A DNA stretch of 64,000 nt from Cycas panzhihuaensis (taxonomy: Eukaryota; Cycadophyta), in the NCBI GenBank assembly GCA_023213395.1, contig CM041465.1:132067741-132131740 (forward strand), given 5' to 3'. The notes below the pieces were generated by a model. That model ran no database searches. It was not told where the DNA came from and saw only the letters and a list, made by a program, of their open reading frames with translations. The position numbers were made by a program, and so were the translations under genes. The number at the start of each line of letters is the position of its first letter. Position 1 is the first letter of the stretch. Shown here piece after piece: positions 21,007 to 32,835 of the stretch.

Positions 21007-22434
21007 ATGGTGCTTTAGGCTTCTCAGGGAATTGAGGATGTGGCAAAACGGGTGGACCAATTAGATAGTAGTATCATGCTAATGTAGAATTAGTACAGGG
21101 AATCAAAATTTGATCTACAACAAATTCGTGATATTCTATTGGCTTCAAAAAAAGATTTTGGACCTCAAAGTGGAGCTAAAGAAGAGGAGTAGAGCCAAGA
21201 AGAAGGGGAAAATTCAGAAGATTAGATTGAGCTCAGTTTGAAGGGAACTAAATTTCAGTTCGAAAAATTTGAACTAGATAGATCCTGAGATATTTGTAGT
21301 TGGGTGATGCAGATGGAGGTCTACTTCAAAACCACCCCTTTAACCAATAAGAAGAAATTGGTGGTGGCAACCTTGCACTTGCATGGAAAAGCCTTACAAT
21401 TTTTTCATTGGTGGCAAAGAAATTATGAGGAATAGTTTACTACAGTTGGATTTTTTTTAAGAAGTGTCCATTCCAACAATATGAAGATCCAATGAAAATG
21501 AATTATTTCGGCCAATTTACTAGGTTACAACAGTCAAGACGGCAATCTTATCTTGACTCAGCCCAAGCCCTACGGTATGGTGGATGCCCGTATCAGTGAA
21601 CCATGGCTTGTAGAAGTATACATAGCTAGTCTTAAAGGAAATATCAGGTATCGGCTAAATACCATGGAGGTTAGCTTCATTACCGATGCCATTTGCCACG
21701 CCAGGAACATTGAAGCAGAATTCAAAGAATGAAGACAAAGTTTTGTTCGTTGAATTGAGCTTCAAAGACCTCCCAGCCAACAATTTATACCAAATAGGAT
21801 GCAGTCTGGAACTAAAGTCGGTGCTCCTATAGGGGAGATAAAGGATGAACAGATATCAAGAGTAGAGCACATCAAGAATGGAACGTGTTTTCATTGTGGA
21901 GGAAAGTATAACTGGGAACATAGATACCCTCTTAAGAAGATGTTTATGATGAATAATGAAGAGGAACCCCTCCCTGACGAAATTGAGGAAGAAATTATAG
22001 AAGAGGAAGCGCTGGTCCAAGAAGATGAAGCCCAAATAGAGGAGCTATTGAATACAAACTTGGACAATGTTCAGATATCACTTATAGCCATCACTGGGGA
22101 GACACTCACATCACAGACATTGAGATTTCTAGGGTTAATAAAAAATGCGGAGGTTTCTGTTTTGGTAAATAATGGTAGTACACACAATTTCATAAATCCC
22201 CCTACTGTAGAAAAGTTAGGTCTCACGGTAAAGCCACTTAATATATTCCAAGTAGCAATAGCGAATGGTAGGACCATTCCTTGTAATGGTTATTGCCAGC
22301 AAGTAAGCTTACGCATTGCAGAGTACTCGACCACAACTTGCATGTTTGCCATGCCTATCGATGGTGTCGATGTGGTTCTAGGAGTAAAATGGCTACAAAC
22401 CTTGGGAAATATTATTACCAATTATCAGATGTAG
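21007..22434 (+). pseudogene. gag: G3 gag and protease remnant
   Basis: The likely start is ATG 21007, followed at once by a stop (21016). Gag wording includes WVMQMEVYFKTTPL near 21301 and LHLHGKALQFFHWW near 21375. The zinc knuckle near 21886 (CFHCGGKYNWEHRYP) has lost its last Cys to Tyr. The protease motif near 22160, VLVNNGSTHNFI, has Asn where the family has the catalytic Asp. Open frame 21799-22434 joins knuckle and protease, consistent with a gag-protease fusion. It is inactive. Confidence 0.88.
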
Positions 22435-22559
22435 TTTATGTGTTTTCACCAAAAGGGACATAAGGATAAGCTACAGGCTCCAAACATCCCTCTAACACAA
22501 TTGGTACCATCTTAGTGTATGGAAAAGATACTTCAGAAAAATCCTGCCTCTTTCATGAT

Positions 22560-25052
22560 TTTCTGCTATAAGATAGCAACAAAAGAGTTCCTACGAAGGT
22601 ATGAGAACTAATTGACCGGTATAGTAAGTTTTTTGAGGAATTGTTGCCTGAATTTCCTCCTAGTCGTGGATATGAGCATGTGATTGATTTGGTTCCTCAA
22701 TTTGCCCTAGTCAATATTAGACCATATAGGTACCTATTCCATCACAAACAAGAGATTGAGCACATCACACAAGATCTTCTCCAACAGGGAATCATTGTGC
22801 CAAGCAGTAGTCCTTTTGCATCTCTAGTTATAATTGCGCGAAAGAAAGATGGATCATATCGGATGTGCGGATATTATCATGCTCTCAATAAATTAACGAT
22901 CAAGAATAGATACTCGATTCCCCGTATCGATGATCTTTTGGACGAATTTCATGGAGCAAAGTTCTCGAAAATTGATCTGCGCTCTGGGTACTATCAAATT
23001 TGCATCAAAGCAAAAGACACGCATAAGACAACCTTTCGCATGCATGAAGGGCTATTCAAGTTTTGAGTTATGCCTTTTAGGCTAATGAATGCTCTCGCAA
23101 CATTTCAGAATATGATAAATCAGATCCTCAGGCCATATATTCAAAAGTCTGTGCTAGTTTTTCTCCATGATATCCTAATCTAGAACTGCTCTTGGCATGA
23201 GCGTGTTTAGCATATACAGATCATTCTCCAGCTATTAAGGAACCAACAATTATTCGCAAACAAGAAAAAATGTACATTTGGTCAAACGAAGCTAGAATAT
23301 TTGGGGCATATAATATCTTCTAATGGAGTGCGAATAGATTCGAAGAAGATCAAGGCAATTATCAACTGGCCCACACCCAAGAATATTTCGAGAGCTTGGG
23401 GATTCTTATGAGCCACCGGGTTCGTACACAAATTTATTAAGGGGTACACTCATATAGTCGTGCCTCTAACAAATCTGACAAGAAAAGAGGCATTTAAATG
23501 GGATCAATTAGCGGAAGCAGCATTCCAACAACCAAAAACTGCTATGACTACTGCCCTAGTCCTTGTACTGCCACAGTTTTCAAAACCCTTCACTATTGAG
23601 TGCAACGACTTTGGTTTTGGCTTGGGAGTGGTTTTATTACAAGAAGACCGACCACTAGCATATGAAAGTCTTAAGCTCAATAATCGTGAGCGCCTGAAGC
23701 CAATATACGACAAAGAAATTGTAGCCATTATGCATGCCATTCAGTAATGGCAACAATATTTGCTAGGAATAAATTTATTCTTAAAATTGACCATGACAGT
23801 TTGAAATACTTTTGAATCAAATATCTTTAACAAATGAATAACAAAAGTGGGTGAATAGATTACAAGCATTCGACTTTTTGATAGTTTACAAGAAAGGAAA
23901 AGAGAATGTCATAGTAGATGCACTATCAAGATTCATAGCGGAAGATCAGTAAGAGGACAAAGCATCATTAAAAGCCATTGCCTTAGTTAACCCAGCATGG
24001 ACGAACGAATTAGTCCAAGGTTACGACGAGGACGTTCATTCTAAAAAAGTGCTACAAGAAATCAAGGAAGAACTTAATACCAAGTACACTTGCCAAGGAA
24101 ATTTGATCCTATGAAAGGGAAAGATGCTAGTGCTTGTAGCAACAACAATTAAAAGAAAGATTTTAGAGGAGGCCCATGCATCACCAATGGGAGGCCATAC
24201 AGGGGTAGACAAAACCTATCGTAAAATTAGGGAAAATTTCTTCTGGAAAGGAATGAAGAAAGAAATACAAAAGTTTGTAGCCAAATGTGATCACTATTAG
24301 AGAAATAGAGGAGAGAATATAAGAATTCTGGGTCTTCGTTAGCCCCTACCTATTCCAAGACAAAGATGGGAGGAGGTATCTGTGGACTTTATCATGGGGC
24401 TACCAAAATCAAAGGTAAGGATATAATTTTTGTTGTTGTGGATCGATTAGCCAAATACACACATTTTGGAGGAACTTAGGCAACAACAAAAGCTCCTCAA
24501 ATAGTAGAGTTATTCATCAAAGAGATATATCATCTCCATGGGTTTCCAAAAGTGATAATTAGTGATCGTGACCCCAAATTCACCAGTCAATTCTTGCAAG
24601 AAATGTTCAGGTTGGTAGGCGCTAACTTAATATGAGTTCTGCGTATCATTTGCAATCAGACGGATAGGCAAAAGCTGTGAATAAATGCATAGAGGGGTAT
24701 TTACATAATTTCACCACCTAAAGCCCATGCCAGTGGCACAAATGACTTCATTTAGTAGAATGGTGGTACAAACAACTTACCACACCTCTGCTAGGCTGAC
24801 TCCATTACAAGCATTATATAGATTTGAACCGTCACCCATTCTTAACTGGACTCGGCCATCCAAAGTACAATCGGTTGAAGAGTATCACCAATAGTCAAGG
24901 CAGATATTGGAAACCTTAAAAGACAACTTGAACATAACCCGTAATCAAATGAAGCAACAAGCTGACCTTCAAAGAATATAGTTCATATTCAAGGTAGGAG
25001 ACAAGGTTTTTCTGTGATTACAACCCTACAAGCAAAGTAGCCTTGAACAAAC
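22560..25052 (+). pseudogene. pol: G3 pol remnant (RT, RNase H, integrase)
   Basis: RT is clear in 22641-23066: IIVPSSSPFASLV, ARKKDGSYRMC, KIDLRSGYYQI and TTFRMHEGLF. The catalytic box reads VFLHDIL near 23158 where gypsy elements have F-x-D-D: first Asp is His. RNase H follows (FTIECNDFGFGLGVVLLQ near 23590) and integrase zinc region HASPMGGHTGVDKTY near 24177, core VDFIMGLPK near 24383 and IISDRDPKFTSQF near 24556. Many stops occur after 23066. It is cut at 25052 by TR-GAG2 and resumes at 33072. Confidence 0.9.
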
Positions 25053-25288
25053 TGTTGGAAAATAGAACCTGCAATAAGATATTTGCAAATAGAACAAAAC
25101 AGAATAAAAGTGCCTCCACAGGATCGAACGGTACCCTTAAGGTACCTCCATTGTATTAACAAAACATCATTACAACATCCCTTACAACATATGATACACT
25201 ATTTGTGTATTTATAATATATGATATAATGGAGAGAGTGGGATCCACTTGCATGTGGGACAAAACAAATGTGCATTAATATTCCAACA
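25053..25288 (-). repeat. TR-GAG2 3' LTR (236 bp)
   Basis: Plus strand starts TGTTGGAAAATAG and ends ATATTCCAACA, with TGTTGGAA/TTCCAACA as 8-bp inverted ends. The polypurine tract (CTCCCCCTTAATG on the plus strand) is at 25289-25301. Confidence 0.95.
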
Positions 25289-25311
25289 CTCCCCCTTAAT
25301 GCACATTTGGG

Positions 25312-25845
25312 TCATTTGTATTTGTAATGCTTTGTCCTTGAAAATGTCTTGAAGATGATGTCTTCAACTTGATCCTTGTCTTCCATTTTGTAGTGATGTC
25401 TTTGCTGTAGAATGATATCTTCATGTTGATTTTCGTCTCCAATTTTGTACTGATGCCTTTGTAAGATGATGTCCTTAGCTTGATTTCCATCTTCAATCCT
25501 GTAGTGATGATATTGATGTAACAACTCTAGCAAGTACAAATCCTGATTCTTCATTACGGCTAGTCTAGTCTGATTGTGATGAAGATCTTGTAAGTAACCA
25601 TCTTCAAACACAACTTGCTTGTCATCATTGTCCTGTATAAGTTCTTGATCACCATGTACAACAACGATTTCTTCAACCTTAGGAGTGGAATCTTGATCAA
25701 CTTGCATACTTTTTGAACTTGAATCAACACTCAAAGAAGGAACATCATTCAAACTTGAATCAATACCTAAAGTAGGGATATCATCAATATAAGACTCATC
25801 CTTTATAAGACCATTGGATTCATATTCAATCTCTCTTGAAATCAT
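25312..25845 (-). CDS. TR-GAG2 second frame: acidic protein with three tandem repeats
   Basis: An intact 177-codon frame begins 11 bases after the gag stop, in a different frame. It is strongly acidic (many Asp and Glu). Its C-terminal third is three imperfect copies of about 18 residues: HYRIEDGNQAKDIILQR, then HQYKIGDENQHEDIILQQR, then HHYKMEDKDQVEDIIF. No known domain is recognised. It may be the C-terminal part of an ancestral single gag separated by a frame change, or a separate product made by reinitiation. TR-GAG1 has an acidic tail at the matching place. Expression is not shown. Confidence 0.6.
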   Translation of the reverse strand: MISREIEYESNGLIKDESYIDDIPTLGIDSSLNDVPSLSVDSSSKSMQVDQDSTPKVEEIVVVHGDQELIQDNDDKQVVFEDGYLQDLHHNQTRLAVMKNQDLYLLELLHQYHHYRIEDGNQAKDIILQRHQYKIGDENQHEDIILQQRHHYKMEDKDQVEDIIFKTFSRTKHYKYK

Positions 25846-25856
25846 GGTGTCATCTA

Positions 25857-26498
25857 TTAAACCTTTATCAACTCATCATTTTTAATGTCTTCATTAGTAA
25901 TTATAGTCTCATCAATACATTTAACCATCGTTTCTTTATATTCAGTAGAAATTTCATCAGTACTCATACCTTCTTCATCTTGACATGTTGTTTCATCAGT
26001 GTTGGTGATATTTTCTTCATTCGTTGTACTTGTACCATAGCTAGCCCTAATTGCTCTTGCAATCATTCGCTGTGTCTCTTCAGGAGTTTGTTCAAATACT
26101 TTCCTTAGAAAATCCCAAGCTTCTTTAGCATTACTTGCATGTAGAATCATAGGAATGACAAAATGGAATTTGGAAGGAAGATCGACCTCATTGAATGCAG
26201 CACGAATCATAATGAATGCTTTTCTATCTTTCTTCTCAAGCATTTCCTTTTCTTCTCCATCATTAGGGATATCATATTCGTCAATAACAATCTTCCACAA
26301 ACCTCTAGCTATGAATAGACATCTCATTTTAATTGTCCAAAAGAAGTAGTCTTCACCATTGCACTTAGGTATTGGAAGAAATGAATCCTTCAAGTAATAT
26401 TCATTTGTTTCAAGAACATACATAACCACATCATTCTCTTCCATGATTATAAATGCCATCTCTAAACAATGTGTCCCTTTTTCAAGCAACAAACTCAC
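25857..26498 (-). CDS. gag: TR-GAG2 gag-like protein (213 aa), intact
   Basis: This frame is unbroken. It has the copia-type gag N-terminus near residues 45-80 (YFFWTIKMRCLFIARGLW) and the gag body with AAFNEVDLPSKFHFVIP, SNAKEAWDFLRKVFEQ and TQRMIARAI. Met-14 (MAFIIMEEND) or Met-19 may be the true start since the first residues look like leader. There is no zinc knuckle, so RNA binding must use something else. Gag of non-autonomous elements is thought to co-assemble with that of a partner. The Thr/Glu/Asp-rich C-terminus leads into the second frame. Confidence 0.8.
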   Translation of the reverse strand: MSLLLEKGTHCLEMAFIIMEENDVVMYVLETNEYYLKDSFLPIPKCNGEDYFFWTIKMRCLFIARGLWKIVIDEYDIPNDGEEKEMLEKKDRKAFIMIRAAFNEVDLPSKFHFVIPMILHASNAKEAWDFLRKVFEQTPEETQRMIARAIRASYGTSTTNEENITNTDETTCQDEEGMSTDEISTEYKETMVKCIDETIITNEDIKNDELIKV

Positions 26499-27255
26499 CT
26501 AACATTGGTAACTTGTTCATTAATCATACTCACCAAATTCTCTCATATCTCATATCTTTCACATCATTGACTTTATCCTCATATCATTGCCTTTCACATA
26601 TCACCAACCAGTCACGTAGAATCCAAACACTCACTTCACCAAATTAACACCTCATAAATCTCACAATGATCATACATGTCATATGTCGCTACCAAGACAC
26701 ATACTTCACTTGATTGTACAAAACATACAACTCACGCCATTACACTATTTAATAATTTTGCTTCCTTGCAACTCAGGTATCTTCAACAAGAAACTCATCC
26801 TTCTTTGCCCATTCAATCAACTATAACACATGTAAGAAGACACTTAATTTTCCATTAAACAATCACCATCATGAACTTCAAATCACCAATAGAGTGCCAA
26901 ATACATTCATATAAACATAACTTAATATCATCTCACATTGCAATAGTACACTCCCATGCACAACATACGCAACACCTCATATTGCAACATCACCCAACTT
27001 ATTGAAATCACATGCAAGATAGCACTATGCCAATGCCAAATGTCACTACTTTGTCACCAATTAAGAGTACAAAACACTTATATCACCTCATTACCACTGC
27101 TTCATTCATGTCACCATATCAATATGAAATCCTTAAATTCCCAAAAAAGTTATTTCTGAAAAAAAATATAGCTCAAATATACATAAAATATGGATGAAAA
27201 TGATGGCCTCTGAAATACAATTCCAACGGTTCAGACGAAATTGAATTATGATATC
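26499..27255 (-). other. TR-GAG2 leader, first part
   Basis: Untranslated, AT-rich, with many short incidental frames. The leader continues across Copia-Y at 32352-32822. No gene is seen. Confidence 0.7.
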
Positions 27256-27475
27256 TGTTAAGATATAATGTTTTATCTAGGACAGAAGAGGGGGTCATGT
27301 TAGACCAACCCTTAAATGCTCTCATGAGATCATGCCACTTGGCAACATCTAAATGATTGGTTACATTAGTGGTTGTAACCAACTCATGACTCTTATATAC
27401 TTAAGTAAATGAATCTCAATAGAAAATCATCTCATTCCTTTCTCTGTTTGTTTTCTGATCTACGTTTTTTCAACA
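27256..27475 (+). repeat. Copia-Y 5' LTR (220 bp)
   Basis: Starts TGTTAAGATATAATG, ends CGTTTTTTCAACA. A TATA-like CTTATATACTT lies near 27390. Confidence 0.95.
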
Positions 27476-27487
27476 TGGTATCAGAGC
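27476..27487 (+). other. Copia-Y primer-binding site
   Basis: TGGTATCAGAGC, exact match to the initiator-Met site, directly abutting the LTR. Confidence 0.95.
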
Positions 27488-28120
27488 AGGCTGCTCAAAC
27501 TGACATCTCTTGAGAAGAATTCTTCTGTCTGTCAATCCTATCAAGTGTTGAAGGAAGATTTATCGATCGTCATAAATTCTCCATCGCACGGAATTGTACG
27601 GACTGCATTTGACGTCACTTTTTCAACCGTGGCCGGATCGAGACGAAAATTTGCAGGAGGTAGATCGAAGGACGCCGAACACATCTCTCTCCGAGCGAAG
27701 CATTTTGAGGCCGCTTTCAAGCCCAAATCGACCCTAACTAGTCCGCGTTTTGGAGAAACCAGAGCAAAATCTCTTCGATTTTCGAAAACTGGGTATTTCT
27801 AGTCCGAAATCCTTCACACTATAAATACGCTTTGATTTGCATCCAAAATCGAAGGTTTATTTTGAGATTTTCCAGGTTTTTCTCAAAATTCAATTTACGC
27901 CCTAGCTGCTTTTTCCTTCCGGAGCCGATTTCTCTCATTTGGAAAGCGCTTCAAAAATCGACTTGAGATCCTCATAGGCGACTTGAAAACCTACATTTTG
28001 AGGTACACTTCATTTTTGGTCAGACACCTAGGGTTTTGTACGGAATCAGACAAATTGCACGGACTAGCCCTAAATCAGTCCTTCAACTCGAAAATCATGT
28101 CTTCCTCCCTCATTACTCGT
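27488..28120 (+). other. Copia-Y leader
   Basis: Untranslated region between primer site and gag. It is richer in CpG than its surroundings. The open frames in it have no recognisable motif. Confidence 0.55.
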
Positions 28121-29054
28121 CTCGAACTCGAAAATCGACGGTTCAAATTACCATGTGTGGAAAATCAAAATGGAGACCATTCGAGGATGAAAGACGCGGG
28201 AAATTGTTGAAGGAAAAGAAACCCGTCCTCCCGCCGGTGATGATAAATTAAAGAGTCGGATTGAAAGGAATAATATGGGTAGTCTCACCCTAAAATGTCT
28301 ATTTCAGATTCCGTACTTGTCTATGTTGAAAACCGAACTGCACCTCCTCAACTGGAAATGTTTAGAAAACCTATATGGTCAAAAGAATAAAGCAAGGATA
28401 ATCACACTCAAAGAAGAGTTGTACAAACTCCATATGAAAGAAAAGCGAAGTGGAAGAATTTATGCATAAAATCATCACTGTGAGAAATAATCTTCTGAGT
28501 CTTTGGAGGAATGATATCCGAACAAGACCTTGTAGAAATAGTAACAAAGAAGGTCGCCCAAATCTTTTGATACCATTGTTAACACTATCACGGAGAGTGT
28601 TAGGTTAGATAATTTGACACTTGATGAATTGACAGATCGCTATTAAGACAGGAGCAGAGAAACAAAAGATATGAAAGTACGACAGCTAGAAGATGCTTTT
28701 GCATCCAGATTGAATCTCGGGCAAAGAGGGAGACAACAATTTCGTACACCAAGCAGAATGTCAGATTCCAGAGGTCGAGGACGCTGGTCAAATTCCAGAG
28801 GACGAGGACGCAGCAGAGAAAATAGAATATGCTACAACTGTGGATTTAATCGACACTTCGCCAACAATTGCGTGGTCTTCGACATATGCCGCTATTATGA
28901 CAGAGTGGACACTATCCTTATCGATGTCCTCAAAGACGAAATGAAATTTACAAAGGAAAAAGACCTATCCATGGATACAAAGAAAGAAAAGATGAAGAAG
29001 AAGAAGAAGAAGAAGAGGAGACCGCCTTCATCACAAAGATTGGTTACGGAATGA
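28121..29054 (+). pseudogene. gag: Copia-Y gag remnant
   Basis: Broken gag: KNKARIITLKEELYKLHM near 28380 is the copia gag middle (compare Copia-5 RNEARIIALREDLYKLGM), followed by a basic RGRGR region near 28770-28815 and an intact zinc knuckle CYNCGFNRHFANNC (28830-28871). A lysine-rich run encoded by repeated AAG follows (28990-29018). Frame changes occur near 28280, 28470 and 28600. The exact gag start is not clear. Confidence 0.75.
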
Positions 29055-32000
29055 AAGACAAAGACATTTGGTACATAGATTCGGAGCCTCTAAACACATG
29101 ACGAGTCGAAGATCGGTTTCAAACCATAAGTCCGTACAATATGGACAAGTCCGTGGAGTCGGGTGACAAGTACTCCTTAACATCAAAGGGATTGGAACCA
29201 TTTCAAGAATCAATGGAAATGAAAGAAAATTGGAAATGTTCTCTATGTACTGACCAAGATGAATCTTCTTTCGCCTCTCAACCGAGCAAAAGGGACCGAG
29301 GACCATTTTCGATGAAGAAGGGAATTGCCACATCACGGATATGAAAAAGACGGAAAATTGTTGGAAAAGGGATCGATGCAATGATCTCTACAAACTTCAC
29401 AAATCTTGTACTTCCTTGTTTGGAAGAAAAGCTTGTACCGCTCTTAAATCGATAATAAAGTATGGCATTTAAGGTATGGACATCTCCCAATTGACACACT
29501 TAAACAAATGGAAAAGTCGAAATGGTAAATGGTTTACCTAATATCTCTTCGTATACATTTGTTTGTAAAGGTTGTCAACTCGAAAACAAAGATAGGTTTC
29601 CTTTAAAGAAAGCATTTGGAAATCTCAATCTAAATTAGATCCGATACACGAGATATTTGTGGCCCTATTTCACCACATCAATAAACGGATGCGTATATTT
29701 CTTAACTTTCATTGATGATTTCACTCGAAAAGTTTGGGTATATTTTTACATAATAAGTCCAAGTTTTTGAAACATTTAAAGAATTTAAGGCGTGTTGAGC
29801 TAGAATCGGGAATGAAAATCAAGTGTATCAAAGTTAGATGGAGGAGGAGAATATATGTCAACGAGTTTCTAAATTACGCAAATATAGAGGAATTCATAGA
29901 CAAGTAACAACTCCCTATACTCCTCAGTCAAATGGAGTAGCTGAAAGAAAGAATAGAACCTTGATGGAGATGGCTCGAAGCATGATGTATGGAACAAAGA
30001 TATCAAAGACATATCAAGGTATAACAAGACAAAGATGCTACTTGATAAACAGAAGTCCAACCAGGATACTGAAGAACGTCACTCCAGAGGAAGCATGGAT
30101 AGGTTTGAAACCCGATGTAAGTTTTCTCAAGGTTTTGGCAGTCAAGCATTTGTGCATATTCACGATAAAAGGAGGTCCAAATTAGATGCAAAAGCATAGA
30201 ATGTGTTTTGATAGGATATAGTAAAACTCAAAGGCATATAAGTGCATAGATCCTAACAAATAGAATCTATGTGAGTAGAGACGTTGTGTTTAATGAAGAT
30301 AGCTCAGAAGAATCCTGACGATCAAAATAATAGAAAGCGAAAAGGAACTGGAACCGCTTATACGTAATAATACAGAAGATGAGGAAGAAGATCGACAGAA
30401 TTACTTGTAAAATCAAGAAATTGGAGAAGAAAACGGCTAGAAGAAGGACAAGCCGATTCGTCATCAACAACAGTCGGGAAGGACCATCATCACCAACCGA
30501 TCGTGGAGACATCATCGAAAAAGAAAATCCACAAAAGCAAAAAGCGCCAAGTGGTACATCAAAGCGTTGAAGAAGGAAATATATTGGAACAAAAACTCGA
30601 GGGCAAAGGTCAAGAGCTCTCCCAAGGTGGTTGAACCACGTAATTTTGACGGCGAAAGATCATCCAGAATGGAGAGAAGCAATGGACAATGAAATAAATT
30701 CAATCAAGAAAAATCAAACATGGGAATTAGTAGAACTACCTGCTAATAAATCTATCAGAATTGCAAATGGGTCTACAAAACAAAGAAAGGAGTTGATGGC
30801 CAAATTGAAAAACACAAGGCAAGGTTAGTTGCAAAAGGATATACTCAAACTGCAGGTATAGATTATGATGAGACTTTTCTCCAAGAGCAAAGATGAACAC
30901 AAGAAGGACAAGAATAGCCTTAGGCCGCCCAAGGTTGGGGAATCTCTCGATGGACGTAAAAGTGCCTTCCTAAACGGTGAACTGGAAGAAGAGGTTTATA
31001 TGCAACAACCGATGGATACGAGAATGTGGAAAAGAAAATCTAGTCTGCAAATTGAAAAAGGCCTTGTATGGTCTAAAACAAGCACCGCGTGCCTGGTATG
31101 CAAAATTAGATCACTTTCTTGAAGAAAATAAGTTCACTCGGTGTAATTCAGATTCCAACAGACATAAGGAAATCAAACAACAAGATAACAATAATTGTTG
31201 TTTATGTGGATGATATGTCACATCGAATGATGTAGAAGGAATCAAGTGGATCAAAAGTCAACTTCAAAGAAAAGTTTGAAATGACAGATTTAGGTTCACT
31301 AAATTATTACTTGGGATGGAAATAGGTCAACATCAAAACTATGTAACTCGTCCCCAAAGTAACTACATCAAAAGTCTACTTGTTCGATTTCAGATGGAAA
31401 AGCGCAATCCATGCACCACCCCATGGAGACAAATTGCAATCTAACAAGAGATAGTATGGAAAAAGATGCCGATGCTACTCAGACAGTAAAATGATTGGAA
31501 GTCCGATCTACCCGATACCACTGCATCGACATATCCTACTCAAGAGGGCTAATATCAAGGTATATGCGTAATCCAAAGTTGAGACACCGCAAGCAAAGAA
31601 AAGAATTCGAGATATCTCAAAGGAACAACAGATCTCAAGTTAGTCTATTCAAAGGGCATCCAATCAAAATCACAGGATACCGCGATTCAGATCGGCGGCG
31701 ACAAAGAACAAAGGAAATCCACAAGTGGTTTTGTTTTTCTTGGGAGATTCAAAGAATCTCATGGTGCAAGAAAAAAACAAACCACGGTGGCTCTCTCCTC
31801 TACGTATGTAATATAAAGCACCACATCAAGAACTCCGTGAAGCCATCCGTTAAGACAACTCTTGCTTGATTTAAATCAACAGAAGAAGCAACTTCTCTAA
31901 AATGTGATAACCAAAGTGCCATCTGTCGACCAAAATCCAATCGCATGCAAGAACAAAACATATTGAAGTCCATCATCACTTTATAAGAGAAAAGTGCGTA

Positions 32001-32110
32001 ACAAAGAAATAGACTTGAATATCGTCCGACATCCGAACAAGTTGCGATTTTCCGACAAAACCTCTTGGGAGAGAAAGACTTATATTTGAGAGACAAGATT
32101 GGACTTTTAG
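29055..32110 (+). pseudogene. pol: Copia-Y pol remnant
   Basis: Protease is broken in its active site: near 29072 a base is missing inside the DSGAS codons. Integrase traces: GCQLENKDRFP-like zinc region near 29573, FIDDFTRKVW near 29709, TPYTPQSNGVAERKNRT near 29905-29960. RT traces: EINSIKKNQTWELVELP near 30685, AFLNGELEEEVYMQQP near 30964, [12 protein letters not shown] near 31065 and a VDD box near 31206. RNase H and the SNRMQEQNILKS-type end reach about 31975. Nearly every domain is split by single-base or two-base losses. Confidence 0.85.
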
Positions 32111-32131
32111 AGATAAAACATTAAGAGGGGG

Positions 32132-32351
32132 TGTTAAGATATAATGTTTTATCTAGGACAGAAGAGGGGGTCATGTTAGACCAACCCTTAAATGCTCTCA
32201 TGAGATCATGCCACTTGGCAACATCTAAATGATTGGTTACATTAGTGGTTGTAACCAACTCATGACTCTTGTATACTTAAGTAAATGAATCTCAATAGAA
32301 AATCATCTCATTCCTTTCTCTGTTTGTTTTCTGATCTACGTTTTTCCAACA
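32132..32351 (+). repeat. Copia-Y 3' LTR (220 bp)
   Basis: Follows the polypurine tract TTAAGAGGGGG (32121-32131). Two differences from the 5' copy, both transitions: TATATA/TGTATA and TTTTTT/TTTTTC near the end. Confidence 0.95.
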
Positions 32352-32822
32352 ATATCTAGATAAAAAGTTATGCTTCTTTTAAGAATTTCACAATTAGGGT
32401 TTCTAGGGGCTATAATAGTACCTTCTGATAAACTGCTAATAACTTTTTATTCTGAACTTTGATAAACCTCAAACTACTTCCATTAGAAAGAGAATTAAAA
32501 AATGCACAGAATAAAAAAAAATTGAGGTCGTTTGGATATCTGTAGCCAAAGTTATGGCTCTTTGAAGTTGAGGCTGCAGATCTGTCCCAAAAATACAGCG
32601 ACAGAAAAAGCGGTCAAATTAATTCTCACGCAATTTTCGCACATTCACCCCAAAATCTATAGTGCGACCACTTAAATTTTATAGAACTAGCCATTTCGTC
32701 TCAATTTCGCCATTACTTTTCAGAAATTTCAACGTTTATTCTCTCGAATATGCTTTCAACCCTTGATGACACCTTTCAAAGCACTGCTCCGATACCGAAC
32801 AAAACACCTCTCTCAACTTGGG
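32352..32822 (-). other. TR-GAG2 leader, second part
   Basis: Untranslated leader next to the primer site. It shares wording with the E1 leader (1534-2349), including GAGGTCGTTTGGATATCTGT and the following AAAGTTATGGC. No gene is seen. Confidence 0.7.
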
Positions 32823-32835
32823 CGCTCTGATACCA
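32823..32835 (-). other. TR-GAG2 primer-binding site
   Basis: On the minus strand TGGTATCAGAGCG directly abuts the LTR; exact match to the initiator-Met primer site. Confidence 0.93.

Larger units (their letters stand above)
27256..32351 (+). mobile_element. Copia-Y: young copia element in TR-GAG2
   Basis: Two 220 bp LTRs differing at only 2 positions by eye, a perfect ATATC duplication (27251-27255, 32352-32356), canonical primer site and polypurine tract. It is the innermost insertion of the stack. Despite its youth, gag and pol are broken by many small base losses. Its LTR start resembles Copia-0. Confidence 0.95.
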
